Position numbers and translations under genes: made by a program | Shown: one piece after another, positions 22,601 through 37,600 of the stretch | Numbering within the stretch: the first letter of the stretch is position 1 | Layout: every line of letters begins with the position of its first letter | The notes under the pieces: generated by a model | The model's input: the letters and a program-made list of their open reading frames with translations, nothing else | Database searches by the model: none | Told to the model about the DNA's origin: nothing | NCBI GenBank assembly: GCA_002633005.1 | Contig: NMRA01000136.1 | Span: forward strand, 710,944-770,943 | DNA length: 60,000 nt | DNA from: Phoronis australis | Taxonomy: Eukaryota; Phoronida; Phoronidae | Reading direction: 5' to 3'

Positions 22601-25600
22601 GTTTGATGTAATGTTCTGTCTGTGTTTACAGCAAGTCTACCACATACTCAGTCTGTTGTCTGATGCTGGTAAACCTATTATGCTTGTTGGTGAGCATGGC
22701 TGTGGCAAGTCCTTGCTGACTATGGAGCGGATACAGGCTGTTTGTGGAGGGGAGGTGGCTGAAGTGCTCTCACTGGTTGTCAACTGTAATAAGTATGTAC
22801 TAGGCTTTGAATATGTGGTACTGTGCACACTAAGTCGCGCATTTTTGGCAGTGCTTGAAGGGAGATTGCGATGGACATTGTACCGGTGATTCGTCATTTT
22901 GTCACTACACTGATAGCATATTGTCTGTGGTAAAAATATTATATTTTGTATGAATTTAAAACTTAGGTTCCATGCAATTTTATTCCAGTATACAGGATGA
23001 TTTAGTTTTGCAATAGAAATATTTCTTGATTACTTTCACTCGTTGTGATTGTATTGCTAAATTTTCAACTTAACCTGCATGTTTTTGTTTTGCTTCTAAG
23101 TTTGTTTCCTTGTTTATGCATGAATTACATTAAAGGAATATAAAGTATAAAAAATTCTCCAAATATGTCACTTGTCAAATGTGCTGTTGGAATTGATGAC
23201 ATTTTCATAGCATATTGTGTAACACCTTATCTGTAGGTTCACCAATGCTCGACTACTGTACAACCGAATGGACGAGAAGTTGGAGTGGAAACACGGCCGG
23301 ACCTACGTACCCAAGGGTAACAAGAAGCTTATGTGTCTCATTGATGACCTGAACTTGGCACAGGTGAGATGTGTGTTACTTTCTGTGGCTGTTAACTGGC
23401 TGAATTATGAAAACTATCAAGATTAATGGTGTTTCTGATAGCATTGTAACCAAAGACGATGATTTGTACTAGGTTGGTTCATAGGTATGTTTTTAATGGC
23501 TTTGTCAACTTTTTGTGTTATCTCATACATTTTTCCCACAGGTTGACAAGAATGGAGACCAGACTGCTGTTGAGCTTGTCAGGCAACACCTTGATGAGGG
23601 TGGTTTTTATGATGTCGACTCGTTCTCGTGGCGATACGTGAGGAATGTCAGCTACGTCAGCACAGTGAACCCTACCAATAGTGGTTCTACACCGAGACTG
23701 AGTCAGAGGCTTCTCCGACATTTTGCATTGTTTGGGGTGCCTTATCCGCAGTGAGTAGCATTTTATCTTAATTTGTAACTGTGGTAAATTTTAAACATAA
23801 TTGTGACTTTATTAATTGACTACTTTGTTGAGAGTTGCTTTTAGCGAATATATGTTCTGTTATATTGCTTTTGGTTCCTTTTACTCTGAAATGCCTTATA
23901 ATTTTAAGCCATTGACATATTTGTTTCAAAATAATTGTTATATTTTTATAGCAGTTGCGGTGATCAGAAATATCTGCATTCATTGATATTTTATACTTTA
24001 TTATTTTATGGCACGCTGTAATTGGGCAGTGGCTTCAGGTTATGTAGGACCTTAATAAACGACCTCCACTCTAAGTCAAATATCGGAAAAACTTTTCAGT
24101 AAAATCAGCTGTGGGATTATGTTTTGTGAGTGTACCTTTCTTACACGGGAAAATTTGACTTAAAAAATGTGGTCGCGTGACAATAATAAAGACATAGTAG
24201 CAAGAAGCATATATTTTTAGAGTCCTCTGTCTTTCTCCTTTCATAAAATAATACTTTTAATGGCTGACAAAGCATACAGTTTTTTGATATTTGAAGTCGT
24301 TTACTAAGGTCCTAGATAACCTTAAATTTTACTTCTGGAATTAGAAATAATGTGAATAAAAGACTGTTAAACAGTGCAGTTCAAATGTTGGGATCTCAGC
24401 ATGCATCTTGAATCATTAACGTGTGTTCCAACTACAGGGCTAGTGAGCTGCAGACTATCTTCTCCACCCTGCTTCAGACTCACTTCATCACACCTGAGAT
24501 GACCTCCACTGTCAACATCAGTGCCCCAGCAGCACAGCACTTGGGTATACATGATGAGAAGGTGAGCTATTTGTATGGACATAATGGAATGATCTCATAC
24601 TCATGGACTAAGTGGGATGCGTTTTCATACACATGGAAGTTGTAGGATGTTCTCTTACACGTGGGCATATTGAAATGCGCTCATATATAATTATGGACAT
24701 ATTAATGAGGTGCTCTCATACATGTACAGGTAGTACATATTAATAGACGGGATGCTCTCATACCCATGAACATATTAAGCAATGCTCTCCTAAACATGGA
24801 CATAATGGGATGCCCTAATACACATGGACATAGTGGGGTGCTCTAATACACATGGACATAGTGGGGTGCTCTCATACACATGGACATAACCGGATGCTTT
24901 CATACACTTGGATATAATGGGGGTGCTCTCATACACATGGACATAACCGGATGCTTTCATACACTTGGATATAATGGGGGTGCTCTCATACACGTGAACA
25001 TAGTGGGATGCTCTGATACACATGGACATAACAGGATGCTCATAATTAGACATAATGGCATGCTGTCACACACATGGACGTAGTGAGATTCCCTAATACA
25101 CATAGACATAGTGGGGTGCTCTCATACACATGGATATAGTGGGGTGCTCTAATACACATGGACATAGTGGGGTGCTCTCATACACATGGATATAGTGGGA
25201 GTGGTTCCGTTAGATCCACATGTATTCACACACACACCAGTGGCTAGGATTTAATTTGAACGAGTAACAACTGCTCATGCAAAAATAGCCGTGATCTTGA
25301 AATTCACCAAAATTAATTAATGCTTAATGTTATGAGGAGAATATGACTGTTAAAAACAAATATTTTGTTGGTTTTAATGGTTTGAATAGAGCATGAATTT
25401 AAAACTGTTTCACCATAATCTCTCATACATCGGTATGATTTTGGACATTGTAAACTTGCTGTATTGTATGGATTGTATTACTATTGAAACATTAGAGAAT
25501 GCCCAAGTTTGTTAGGAATGCCTATTGAGAATGCACTATGTCAATGTTTTGGTGTGGTTAGAATTAGCGTAACACAAGAGATTGTTTGAAGATTTGAAAC

Positions 25601-28600
25601 ACTGCAACAGGGTTCTAGTTGCACTATTGTACAGGTTGTGTTAGTGAGTCTTAATTGCTTAAAGGTAACGCGTGACTCAAGTGAAGATGCTTTCTGTTCT
25701 TCAGTGCACATAGGCAAGATCGGTGCTGTCTGATAGATATTTGCCAAAAACAGATTATACAACTCCTGCTTGTTTTAAAGTCCTGCGCAGTGCTAACTTA
25801 AACCAGGGTTGAAAAGTTTAAACTTAAATAAAATAAAGTTAATTGTGGCCATTTAGAGTAATTGGAATCTCTAACTTGCCTTATTAAAGAACCAAATGAA
25901 ATAGGTCGTCAAGAAATCAAAATGTTGCTTTTAACAGTTGGTATACTCTTAGTAAATACTGGTAGTGTGGCGTTACCATGACCACCTGCCTACTCTAAGT
26001 TAAGGTATAAAGCATATTCAGTAACAAGTGATCAACTTCTCCGTTAAATGAGGACAATTTGAGCTTGGTGGTCTGTCTCCACTCTGGTATATTAAGGAGC
26101 TGATATTGGATTGGGATTGTCCACATGTAAGGATTCATCTCAAGACAAGTCTTGGCTATGGCTTTGGTAATTCATGGCTGCATTATTTCTATATTTTGCT
26201 CCTCAAACGTTTGAAATTCCTTAAATTAGGATTGTGTAATAACTGAACTTTTAAGTAAACACAGTGCACTGTGTTTGTACATGCACAGGTACACTTGCAA
26301 ACACCATCTTCACTTAATCTCACACTCTAAGCTTTACTTATCGACTCAAAAGGTGAAAGCCATTCAGCTATTACACCCATCAAGCCGTGGACTAGCTGTA
26401 GTTATGCGGTCAAGTGATCAGTGTGAGTCTGAGTGGATTAAAATGAGAAAGGTGAACAAAGGCATAGCTTGTTGATTGCTTGCTTGTTGAAAATTTTGTT
26501 GTTGGAATATCACATTGTAGAAAGTTGGTTTTGTGTTACTTTGTAAGAGATGAAAAACAGTCTGGTTAAAACCTTAGAAATACCATTCATGCAGCACGTG
26601 AACCAGTGATGTGTACAATCTTAATGGATGGAATAACTTTATATAGATTTTGATGATATCGAAGCTATGTAATTCTTTCCAATCACTTACTTTTTAACAA
26701 ACATTTAAACCAAAACATTGCTTTGTAAGCCTTTCAAACTGGTCTTTTCGTGCCATGATGGTATGTGCTTCATCTTTTAGTTGTGGTAATAGAGAGCTAA
26801 CCTTTGATGGAATTAAAGTGATCAAATTTGAAAATACTGGTGAGCCCTATGGTTTTCTGAAGCTTTTTACTCTCAAGTAACCTGAATTCCTATCCTGAGT
26901 TCAGAAACAAAAGTCCTATCCTGTTAAGGAAAATTGGAATCTGATTTTGTAAGATTTTTATTTTGTTTTTTGGACAGCTCAACTGAAGAAATTACAGCTT
27001 TAAATGTGAGAGATAATGTGCAATTAACAATATTTTACATATAATCCTGTCAAAATATTAAATTTGAAGCCCGGGGAATGTTAACTCTTTCACAATGCTT
27101 TTTGTCAGTTCAGCATATGTTACTTACTACAAAAGGTATTTTGGAATTTTAGGTCGATTTCTAGAAAAATGAAATCATAAAGTTTAAATAACAATTTCTC
27201 AAATGAGATGTGTGATGAAGTGAGCAAGCTACAGAGATAGTGTCCAACCCAAGTAAACTGCGTTCCCTCTCCTTTCAGTTTTCATAACTGTACTTATTGG
27301 TCACAAGTCACCTGCACATTGTCAGTCCCAGTTCAGACTCATGACAATTTGGCATAAGCTTTGATGCCACAAACTTAAAGAAAACTTACAGCAATTCACC
27401 CAGTGTAACTCACGGATTGTGTGACTTGCTCATAGTATCTCATTTCCAGTTTGTTTTCATAAAATAGATTCCAAATACTTGTAAGATTATTGAAATATGC
27501 CAAATTGACTAACAGTGCCTTCAAAAAAGCACCATTCCCTTTTAAGTTGTCGTTTGTCCAACAAAATCCCTACAGACTTGATATAGTACACGCTACAAAA
27601 CTCATTTTTTGTCCAAGAGGAAGATCGAAACCATGGAAACGCAACCAACAGTTCTTCTCTGCCGGGCTACATCTGCACAACATTCTGGGTTTGGCTATTC
27701 CAAACCAAAGGGGGTAATAAAACAATTATTTCCTCAGCCAGTTCCATAAACCATGTTTGCCTACATGGGCCACCTAGGACAGTTGTATGACTAAAAGAAA
27801 GGCTCATAAATAACTACTTTCACTGACCTTCATGTCAGTTTCAAAAGGCCTGTTGTGTGTGAATGACACTCTTGAGTTACTGTACCTCCAAAATTCTAAA
27901 TCTCATATGGGCTTGTTACCCCCTACAAGCCCACAATGAATGTCAGTATCATTTAACCATACTGTTTTCCTCGAAGCTAACTCACTGTTCACATTGTGTG
28001 TGTGCCAATTCTAGGATGATGAAGAATGGAGGGTAAGATTGAACAGTCATGGTTTGTAGATGTTGTGACTCTGGTAGTAACATTGCTGTTCTGTAGCTGA
28101 CACTGTCATTTTGCATGGCCATGTCATTATTCCGGTATATGTTGCCTGCCACAAGGATCAGCACTTTTTCATCACCAGTGTCATAATATCCTGAGTGCAC
28201 ATAAATGATAGTGCGGTTATTTGAACATTGCACATCTTGGTTTCTGCTCTTTTGCAGTCTGTAAATTGGGATTTTTTACACCAACTATTATCGTTTCATT
28301 GCAAAACAAGCTGGTGCACAACTTAGTAGTGTCCTTTTGCTATTACTGACTCATCTTGTATTCTCTGCAATGCGCATTAATCTGATAACTTTGCACGGTA
28401 GTAGGAACATATGGCTTATTATTCATTTGTTTGGCTCGTTTGGTATGTGAGACATAAACTATTACTTAATGTTTTGTTTGATTGCAGTGAACTAACCCAT
28501 TTTGGTAATCTCTTAAACAATCTACTTCTTGACAAATTGGAATACACAAAAACGGTTTGATTGGAATACACAAAAACGGTTTGATTGTATAGGTTATGGC

Positions 28601-31600
28601 AACTAAACCTGGTTTCACTTTTAGTACAGAGGTTTTCTGACAGAGCCCCCCCCCCCGTCTAAGACAAAAGCCCCATGGAGACTTTCAAAAACAAGGTTTG
28701 AAAAAGCCCACAAGGAGCTCTCCTGGAATTATTTGTTTGTCTTGTGCATATGTAAGATATGGCCGCAATGTCAATATTTTATCAAATGGTTTTTAAAAAG
28801 TGCTTTGAAATATTTCAAGTTGATCACTTTTCTATAGAAATGTGGTCAGACTTCTGTTATATTGTCCAAGTTGCTTACAAAGCCAAACCATCCTCGTGTA
28901 ACATACCTGTACAACACATGGCCATATATGGATGCTGCGGGTGGCAATACAAGTCTCTAAAAGAGCGCCATCAATTTTTTGGAAAGCCCCAATTGGGATA
29001 TTTTTTAGCACTCTGTCACTTCGGTAATATGAACATTTCCAATGTGTATGAACACCAGTTTGAGTTGATGTCGAATGAATTTCTGTCACAGTGTGTATTG
29101 GTCACTCACTGTTTGCACTTGATTGAAGAGACTGCAGTGTTTGGTGATGGTGAGAAGTGGCATCTTCCAGTTAGACTGCTAGTTTTAAATTTTCATTTTT
29201 CAAAAGTTTTTAATATAAGTGATATTTCAATTATATTGTGTTTTATTCATTCTTTTCAAACTTAAACACTGGATGTCCATTGCTCATTGATACAGGGTGA
29301 CCCAGAGAAAGCATACCTGGATGAAAAAAATCCCTTTTCTAATCCTACTTAAAGTCATGAACTTCGGTTTGTGGATGACCTTTCAATTATACAAGTCTGT
29401 TTGGATTGATTTTCCTGTTATTTCCAAAAGAATTGAAGTACATAATTGTGTGGGCATTCTGGGCTCACCTATTCATGGATCCAAATGGGGAATTCAAACA
29501 ATTACTTTCCTAAGCAGGACCATAAATCTTTGTTAAGGTATGTTTAGTTACATAGTCCAACTACAACAGTTGCATACTAAAGGCACGTCTCACAAGGAAC
29601 TGCTTTCACTGACCTTGCCTGTCAATTTCAAAAGACCTATTAAGCAACACCCTTGATTTACAACCCTTAGCAAAATTCTGAGGCCCAGTATGTGGACTAG
29701 TTACCTCCTTTGTTCGGGGTCATTTTTGGGTCACCTTGTATACACACCAGTAGACTAATCACAATTTTGTCAATAATGTTTAGTACCAAATCAAATGCCT
29801 GTTTGTGTTACATGAGCATTTATTTAGTGCACTGTGCACTGCACTAAACTTCCAGTATCTTCACCTGTACACATTAACTGACTGATTGATATCTAATATC
29901 CCTTTTGAAACAGTTTACATTTACCATGTGTTGGACCTTTTACAATACAGGTACACAATGTCATAAAGGATGAGGAAGAGCTTCTGAAGAAGCTCATCAA
30001 ACTTGTGGTTTGTGTCAACATCGAGTTACAAACTCGCATGCGTGGCATGTTTCTGCCAACAGCCCAGAGGTGTCACTACATATTCACCATGAAAGACCTT
30101 GCAACAATATTCAGGTAACACATGCCATAAAACTGTGGTATGTGATTTGTAGAAGTTGCTCAATATATTCACATTCAGAATCTTTAATTTTTAACTTGTA
30201 CCTCTTATTGAAAGGTGTAGTCATTAAGTTGTTATCAAAGAAATTGTATATAGTAGCAAGTTGAAAGTATCGTTGGCTTTCTCGAAAGTTACTTCACTCT
30301 ATGTTAATACTCAACATTTATTCATTTTGCAGAAATTTGACCCTGTCGTTGCGTCCTGGCTGTAGTCGAACCAATTTCCTGTTACTATGGCAACACGAGT
30401 GTAACTGGGTGTACAACAAGAGAATGGTGTCCAGCGTAGACCGTGACAGATATGACACGGCCTTCGCCACTGCTGTCCGGAAGGATTTCACTGATGATGA
30501 ACAGGTAAATACTCTCATCTGTCATGTTGACTCTAACAATGCATAAGTTGTACACCTTTTTATAAGCACCAACTATCCTTTGTAAATTCCAGGATAGTTT
30601 CAATAGATGGTTGTACCAATAAGCTAACTTGTTCTAGAGATAAATGTAGCCATTCTGTGTCTTTCCTCACAACTTAAAATAAAAATTGTTATTGCATATC
30701 TCACCATGTAAACTACATGACTTGTTTTGACTCGTCACTGCGTTGAGATTGAATTTTGTCATGATAATGAATTTGGCTTACTTGTGTCGAGTTTGAAAAC
30801 CTAGTGCAATGGCTACAACCCCATCTTTCATTTCACCCTCTCACTCAGATCAACTTGCTTATCAACATTGACAAGCCAGTGTTCAGCAACTTGATGGAGC
30901 AGGATTCTGGTGCTGTCACTGCGGGTTACTCCAGTATCAGCCGGATTAGCGACACCATCACCGAGGAGGACTTAAAGACGGATGGTTTCAGATCTGGAGT
31001 GTCATGGGATGACTTGAAAGTACTGATGGAGCGAGGGGTTGAGGAATACAACAAGAACCACCCTCGCATCAAACTGCACCTCTACAGGGTAATGAAATGG
31101 CTTGAATGATTAGAGGATTTGGACGATATTATAATTATTAATTTCCATCATTCTAGGAATGTAGCATGAAAAGAATTGTGCCACATCAATATGATCATCT
31201 ACAGGGATGTTCATTGGAATTTTGGTTGAATAAGAAACAGTCTGTGGATCTTTTGTTGTATTGTTCAGATTCTGAATATTTGTTGGTTGTTTTCAGGGTG
31301 GGTAAATGAAAATGAAATGAAATGTTAAATAAATATAAATATTTTGCTTCATTGGAGAAGCTGATAACTATTGCAAATTTCAACATAACTTTTACTTTTT
31401 TTATTTACTTGGTTCCCTGATAAACAATCTATCATGATAAACATTTCAACTCCTTTGCAGATGGTGATTGAAAAAGTGTGCCGGCTAGCCCGCATCATTG
31501 CCTCGCCACATGAGGTTGCACACTGCCACCTGGTGGGCGATGGAAGCCCTGGCCGGTGTACGATTCTTGCCCAGTTGGCTGCCCATCTGTGTGGCCACTC

Positions 31601-34600
31601 TGTGTTCAAGATAAACCCCGTGTCCACGGTGGGGTCTACTGAAGACCGGATGGAGCAGTTCAAGGCTGATCTGGTGGCTGGGTACACTCGCGCTGGTGTT
31701 AGGGTAAGTGGGCCTCTTTTAGGAAAGTCATTGCTGAGGTCATGGTATTTTATTTTATTAGTATGCTGCATGATGATGTTCCTCAAGTGTTAATACGAAC
31801 TAAAGTACTGTAGAACGTAGTTTCGACCTTATAAAAAGATTAAGAATTTCATTTACACTTATCGTACATACAATCTGGTTTGTTTTCATGTTAGGTTGAG
31901 GCAGTTTATGTATTCCCAAGCTAGAGTAGATTGGGACAACATTTAAATTGTCAGTCAGTTTATCCAGGCCTTGGCTGTTACATCCGCATTCATGCTTATT
32001 TCGTTTTCTCTCTCTTTCTACATTCGGAACACTACTTTTGATAGGAGAAGAATACTTCCAGAGGAGAACTTGATTTTCTTTAAAAAAGTATTGTGAGGTT
32101 GCCTTATACACAATACAGAGTGCTTATCCGGGCCTACTGCACCAGACACCCGATACCATTTTTTGTTTATTAATGTACTCATATAACACAGACTTATACA
32201 CAAACTAAGACCAAGCTGAGGAGCTAGACACTTGACTCTGTGAGGTCTCATGGGATTTGAAGCCTTGAGAACAGGAGGCAGACACTCAACCTACTGTCTC
32301 AAATTGTTTAATCATGATATTCTTATTTGATGAATAACTTTGTTGTATCTACTGTCATTTGTGACCAGTTAGGCTTCAAAGAGACACCTTCTATTACCCA
32401 CACTTTCCGAAATCATGTGAGACATTGAATGTGAGTTGTTTTTTCTGCAGAGTGAGAAGCTTCTGCTCATCCTAAGTGAAGAAGAACTTCTAGAGGAGAA
32501 CTTCCTGGTCTTCATCACTGAGTTTGTGGTGAATGGTGCCATCAGTCATCTGTTCAGCTATGAGGAGACAACGACCATTATTAACTCTATCAGGACCGAG
32601 GTGACTCAGGCTGGCCTTACTTACACCAGGGAGGTGGCTTGGGACTTCTTCCTCAAGTAAGAGCGTCTAACAAAGCATCAACTTCTGTGGTTTTCAGGAA
32701 ACAAGTTGTCAACTAGCTTCTTGATGAAATTTTAAACTTAAGCTAGAAATTTCAGCTAAGTAATAACAGCTAATTTAGACGAGTTCCTTTGATGATTTTC
32801 ACCATTTGTACATCTCACCAGTGAAAATTTGAATCTCAGTAGTATTTACATTTTATTTATATCTTAACAATTACACAATTGTGAATAGAAGGGGGAGTAT
32901 ATAATTCAGAGATTACTCAAATATTGTCAAATAACTCACCATAGCCAAATGTGGAATGGATATTTTATGTGTTCTTAATAAAATGTAAGGGAATCTTGAT
33001 GAACATTTCAGAACTGTGCGCAACAACTTCCGCGTGTGCCTCATCTCCACTGGAGGCGGAGCCAGTTTCCAGCGGAGATGCCGTGAGTTCTCCCAGCTGA
33101 CCAAGAACGTCAACTTCTTCTGGTTCTCTCACTGGTCCAGAACTAAGCTGGTGGAGCATGCTGCCTATCAACTGTCAGGTAGGTTAGATTGACAAGGGGT
33201 ATCAGTGGGGAGTGGTTACAATTAGTTAATATTATGCATTTGTAAGAATGTGAACTACACTCATATTTCCCACATAGACGTCAGCTGTGGCTGGTATTCA
33301 CTTATGGTGGACCTGCAAGCAGCGCTGGAGCTGCAGTGCAGTCTACTGGTTTGAAAAGCTCATAGGAAGCAGTTACCCTACATCCCCGTTTTGGTTCATA
33401 TGAATTCACTTAAAAATATTTTTCGATAACTTTGATCATCCAAAACTGCCTGTGTAAGTGACAATTGTACAGAATTAATTGCCTCTAGCTAGTGGTTGTA
33501 TACAGCCACAACAATTGTCTAAAATCACAGTGAGATCATTCGAATGCCTAACCAATCCAGTGCTTAAACGTTGCTGTGTTCCATAGATTTCCTTACCACA
33601 TGCCAGATATTCCTTGTCTGAATATTGCTTGGTTATTGTTTTCACCCAATTACCATGATTGTAGGCCTTCAGTGGATGCCTGGTATTCACCGTGAGAACA
33701 TCTCGCACATGTTGGCATCAATGCATTTGGTGATCCGCCAGCAGGACGGACAGGAGCAGGGTGTGGGGGACTATAGTCATCTGACCAACACAACCTATGA
33801 GAAGTTTGTTGAAAGGTATCACTAGTTTGTTGTAAGAGAAGGGAATCCCTCGGGTCTCTTACTTGAAGTTACTTATTAAGCTCCAGCCAGAAATTTTGTC
33901 TAACGTCCCACGCAATTGTTTGAAGAAACTAATAAATTGAATCTTTTGTATTGTTTAGATTCATAACTCTGGCCAATCGTCAGTACCACGGTGTTGTCTC
34001 CAGCCACAACATGGTCACCTCAGCTCTATCTCAAATCAAAGAGGAGGACCGCAGAGTTGACAAATTACAGAAATCTCTCAACCATGAGTGTGTTGTCTTG
34101 GAGGAACGTAAGGCTGTAAGTCTTCTCTCAGAATATTTTGATTAAAGTAGTGTTGTGTAAATATGTCTTAGGCTAGTTACATACTGTTTGTTCATTAAAT
34201 ATGTGTTTTACACACTACTATATGTTGTAGATTGAACATTGCTTTAAAAACCCGGTATGCTAGCTAGCACCTACTTCCAGTGTCTGGTGTCTGAACTAGT
34301 TTGTTCAACCATGTGATGAGCCAGTCAACCCAACTTATTTAGCCTCGTCTTGAACAATTACAGAGTTCTTCGCAAGCCTAGATGTCACTGAGTGGAGAAT
34401 AGATTGACATCAATCTGCTACATTTAGGCGTTCAGATTTGACAGAAAGCATCAGTATAGCAGATTTTAGTAACTGTATGTGTCTGTTTTTGTTTCAGGGC
34501 ACAGTTAAGATATTGTCTCAGATAGGCCAGGACACAGCTATTACAGAGCAACAGGTGAAAATTGTCAAGCAGCAGATGGACAAGATTCAAAGACTAAAAA

Positions 34601-37600
34601 AGGTATTCCTTAGATTTTATTCTCAAACCAAAGGAGCTGCTGTGGTTGCGTGCATTGGGCGGTTTTCAGCCACGTTATACCTAGGGTTTTCTTTATAGTC
34701 GCACCTACTTTGTATCCTATTTAAGAGGGTTTGCCTTATTTCTGAAAATAGCTCTCTTTTACACAATATTTTTTAACAAAATTGGTATACTTACACAATT
34801 GAACTTTATCTTTGAACATTGTCAATATATAACTAAGTTTAAATATTTAATATTAACATTATTTGAAAGCTTTTGCATTTACACTCGTCTGTATGTGTCT
34901 TGTTGCAGCTGTTACCAGAATACCAAGTGGCTCACGAACGTGCTGTATTCAAGGCCATCGGCATTGTTGGCAACACTAAGAAGATTGTCAAAGAAATGAA
35001 CATTGAGAGTCTGGGAGAACTGAGAGCTATGCAGAAACCCAACATTGACATTGAAGACTTGATGGCAGCCATTATCATGATATGTAAGGGAAGGGGGGAT
35101 GGATATCAGCTGTGAATTTCATTGATGCCATTGTGATGTCAGGCTTACATGAATCTGTAATTCTCAAGTACTAACTAGAATATTTTCAAGCGTAATCAGT
35201 TTGTTTGTCTAATACTAGGTAGTATCTAGTGATAACTAAATAGCATACAAAGTTCTGCAAGGTTTTCACTGTATTTATATGTCCTTGTATGCGCAAACTT
35301 TTTGATCCAAAAGCTACTTGGTGGTGTAAAATTGTCTAAAGCGGTCTAGTGTAATGCAATTATCTCTATTGACATAGTGTTTATTGTCATTGCAGTGAAG
35401 AATCCATCAGCTGATCTCACCTGGCAGAAGGGTGCTAAGAGACAGATGGCCAATCTGGAGCGTTTCATTGAGGAGCTTCAATCATTTGATGAGAATGTGC
35501 TACCAGAGCCAACACTGAACTTGGTGGAGCCATACTTGAAGAAGCCATCGTTTGAGGGAGAGGCTATGTTGAAGAAAACCAACAATGCTGCCTGTCAATC
35601 ACTGTGTGATTGGGTGAAGGGTGTGGTCAGGTAGGCATAGCCTTTCTCTTATGAGAAGTGCTTGTGATGAAGTAGTTTGCTTCATTGTCAGTTTTGGTAA
35701 TCAAGGATCTTGACTACAATCTGCAATTGTCAGCAGTAGAAATTTGATAACTGCTATGTTCAGGAATGCCAGCCCATATTGCTTTTGCATAAAACTTGCT
35801 AAATTGACTTTTTCAAGTAATGGTATTTGGTGTTTGTTTGCACAAAGGTACAACCGAATGATGATCTCAAAAGTCAAACCACTTCACACCAAAGTGGAAA
35901 AGACCACTCATGCTGTCGACAATGCTGAAAATAAAATGGCGACTCTTGAAAACAAGCGAAAGGCACTTGAGGTGCGTCTTGCCGACCTAGCTCGGGGATT
36001 CGAAGAAGCGACAATTGATAAGAATAATCAGGATGAGAAGACGAGAAACATGTCGAAAATGCTGGAGCTTGCTGACCGCTTGCGTCGAGTGTTGAGCCGA
36101 GAGCATGCTCGCTGTGATCAGATCTTTCATTCGTTGCCACGTCGTGAGATGGCGGTGCCAGGAAGCTGCGCCATTGCCGCAGGCTTCGTGTCCTATCTCG
36201 GACCCTATCATTACAATTTCCGCCGTGTCATGCTGTCATTCCATTGGCCAAAATGTCTGAAGGAAAGAGGTATTCCTCTGGTGATTGACACCATAGATGA
36301 TATCAAAGGTAAGATTATTGTTTTTTGCTTGCTACAGAATTCTGACACATGATACTAGGGTTCACCATTCATGAGGCTGATTGATTTTTCCTTTTCAACT
36401 GTTTTGTGCTTTTTCCTTTCATGTCTGAGTCTTTTCTGAAAAGATTACTGATTAATTCATTACTTTTTTATTTTTGTAGGACGCATAATATTGTTTTCTA
36501 TGGAAGGTCTTCGTCGCCCTGGTGGCATGGTAGCCAATGACTATGAGCAAAACTATGATTCTGATGATGACGATGCTGAATTTGAGAATGAAACATTGAT
36601 TCTTGAGCAGGAAGGAGCAAGTCGTGCTCTGTCACAGGTTATTTCTGAGGCAAGAGAAGAAGACTATGGAGAGAAAGAGGAAGGTGAGGAACAAGAAGGA
36701 ATGGATGAGGGTGGTGAAGAGAAGATTGCACATGAGACTCATGAGACTGAGAACATGGAAAAGGATACATTGGAGGCAAAGAAAAGGGAAAGTGGGGAAA
36801 AGGAAGAGGAAGTTGGAGAAAGTGGAAGCAAGGAAGTTGGAGAAAGTGGGAGCAAGGAAGTTGGAGAAAGTGGGAGCAAGGAAGATGTTGTAGGGCAAAG
36901 TAGGGAAAAGATGAAGAGCGGCAGTGAGAGTGGATCTAAATCAAAGTTAAGTAAATCAGAGAGTGAGGCAGAGAGTGAGGCCAAGGTGAAGACTGGGTCA
37001 GAGAACGAAGGAAGTAAAAGTTCAAAGGTCAGCAGCAGAAGCGAAGAGAAGGTGAAAAGTCAAGCCGAGAGTAAAGAATCTAAGAGTAGTGTTGAAAGTG
37101 CAGAACATTCAGATGGCAAGACAAAGAAGGAAAAGGGTGCTGTGGACAGTGAAGAATCAGGTAATTTGCTCAATTATAATGTATTCATCAAGTGGATTGT
37201 GAAAAAAAAAGTTTGGTATTGGTATTCTGGTGTATGTTAAACTGAATCACCAACCAGGATCCTCTCTGATCCCCGCCTACACCATATAGGACAATTACAA
37301 TATGTTGGCCAAATAGTGTGCCAAACCCCAATATTAAATTTGTGGGGTGAAATGGAAGTTTCAGTTACTCATATAGTTGCAAACGAAAGAACACTGATGC
37401 TGCAGTACCAGTTAAGAGGGTTGGCACTCTCTGACCACGTACAACAGTACTGTACTTAACACTTAAGACACTTGTACCTTTGTTTGATGTTCGAAGAACT
37501 GCAACTATCCATCAGACCCAGGTCTCTCATGAATGAACTCTTCTTGTTAATGTAAGTATTCTCCAGTGTGATCAAGGTTGGGCCTTGTACCAAATTTTAG

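Noticed and set aside
22260-22610. Slightly GC-richer patch in intron 22 with short open frames on both strands
   Set aside because: No inverted ends, no target duplication and no recognisable protein motif.
28759-29265. A 168-codon open frame on the + strand inside intron 26
   Set aside because: It matches no family I know, has no splice phase fit to exons 26 or 27, lies in repeat-rich AT-rich sequence, and the neighbouring exons already join in frame.
36632-36984. Minus-strand open frames opposite exon 39
   Set aside because: Shadow of Glu/Lys-rich codons; the + strand frame is continuous with conserved AAA5.
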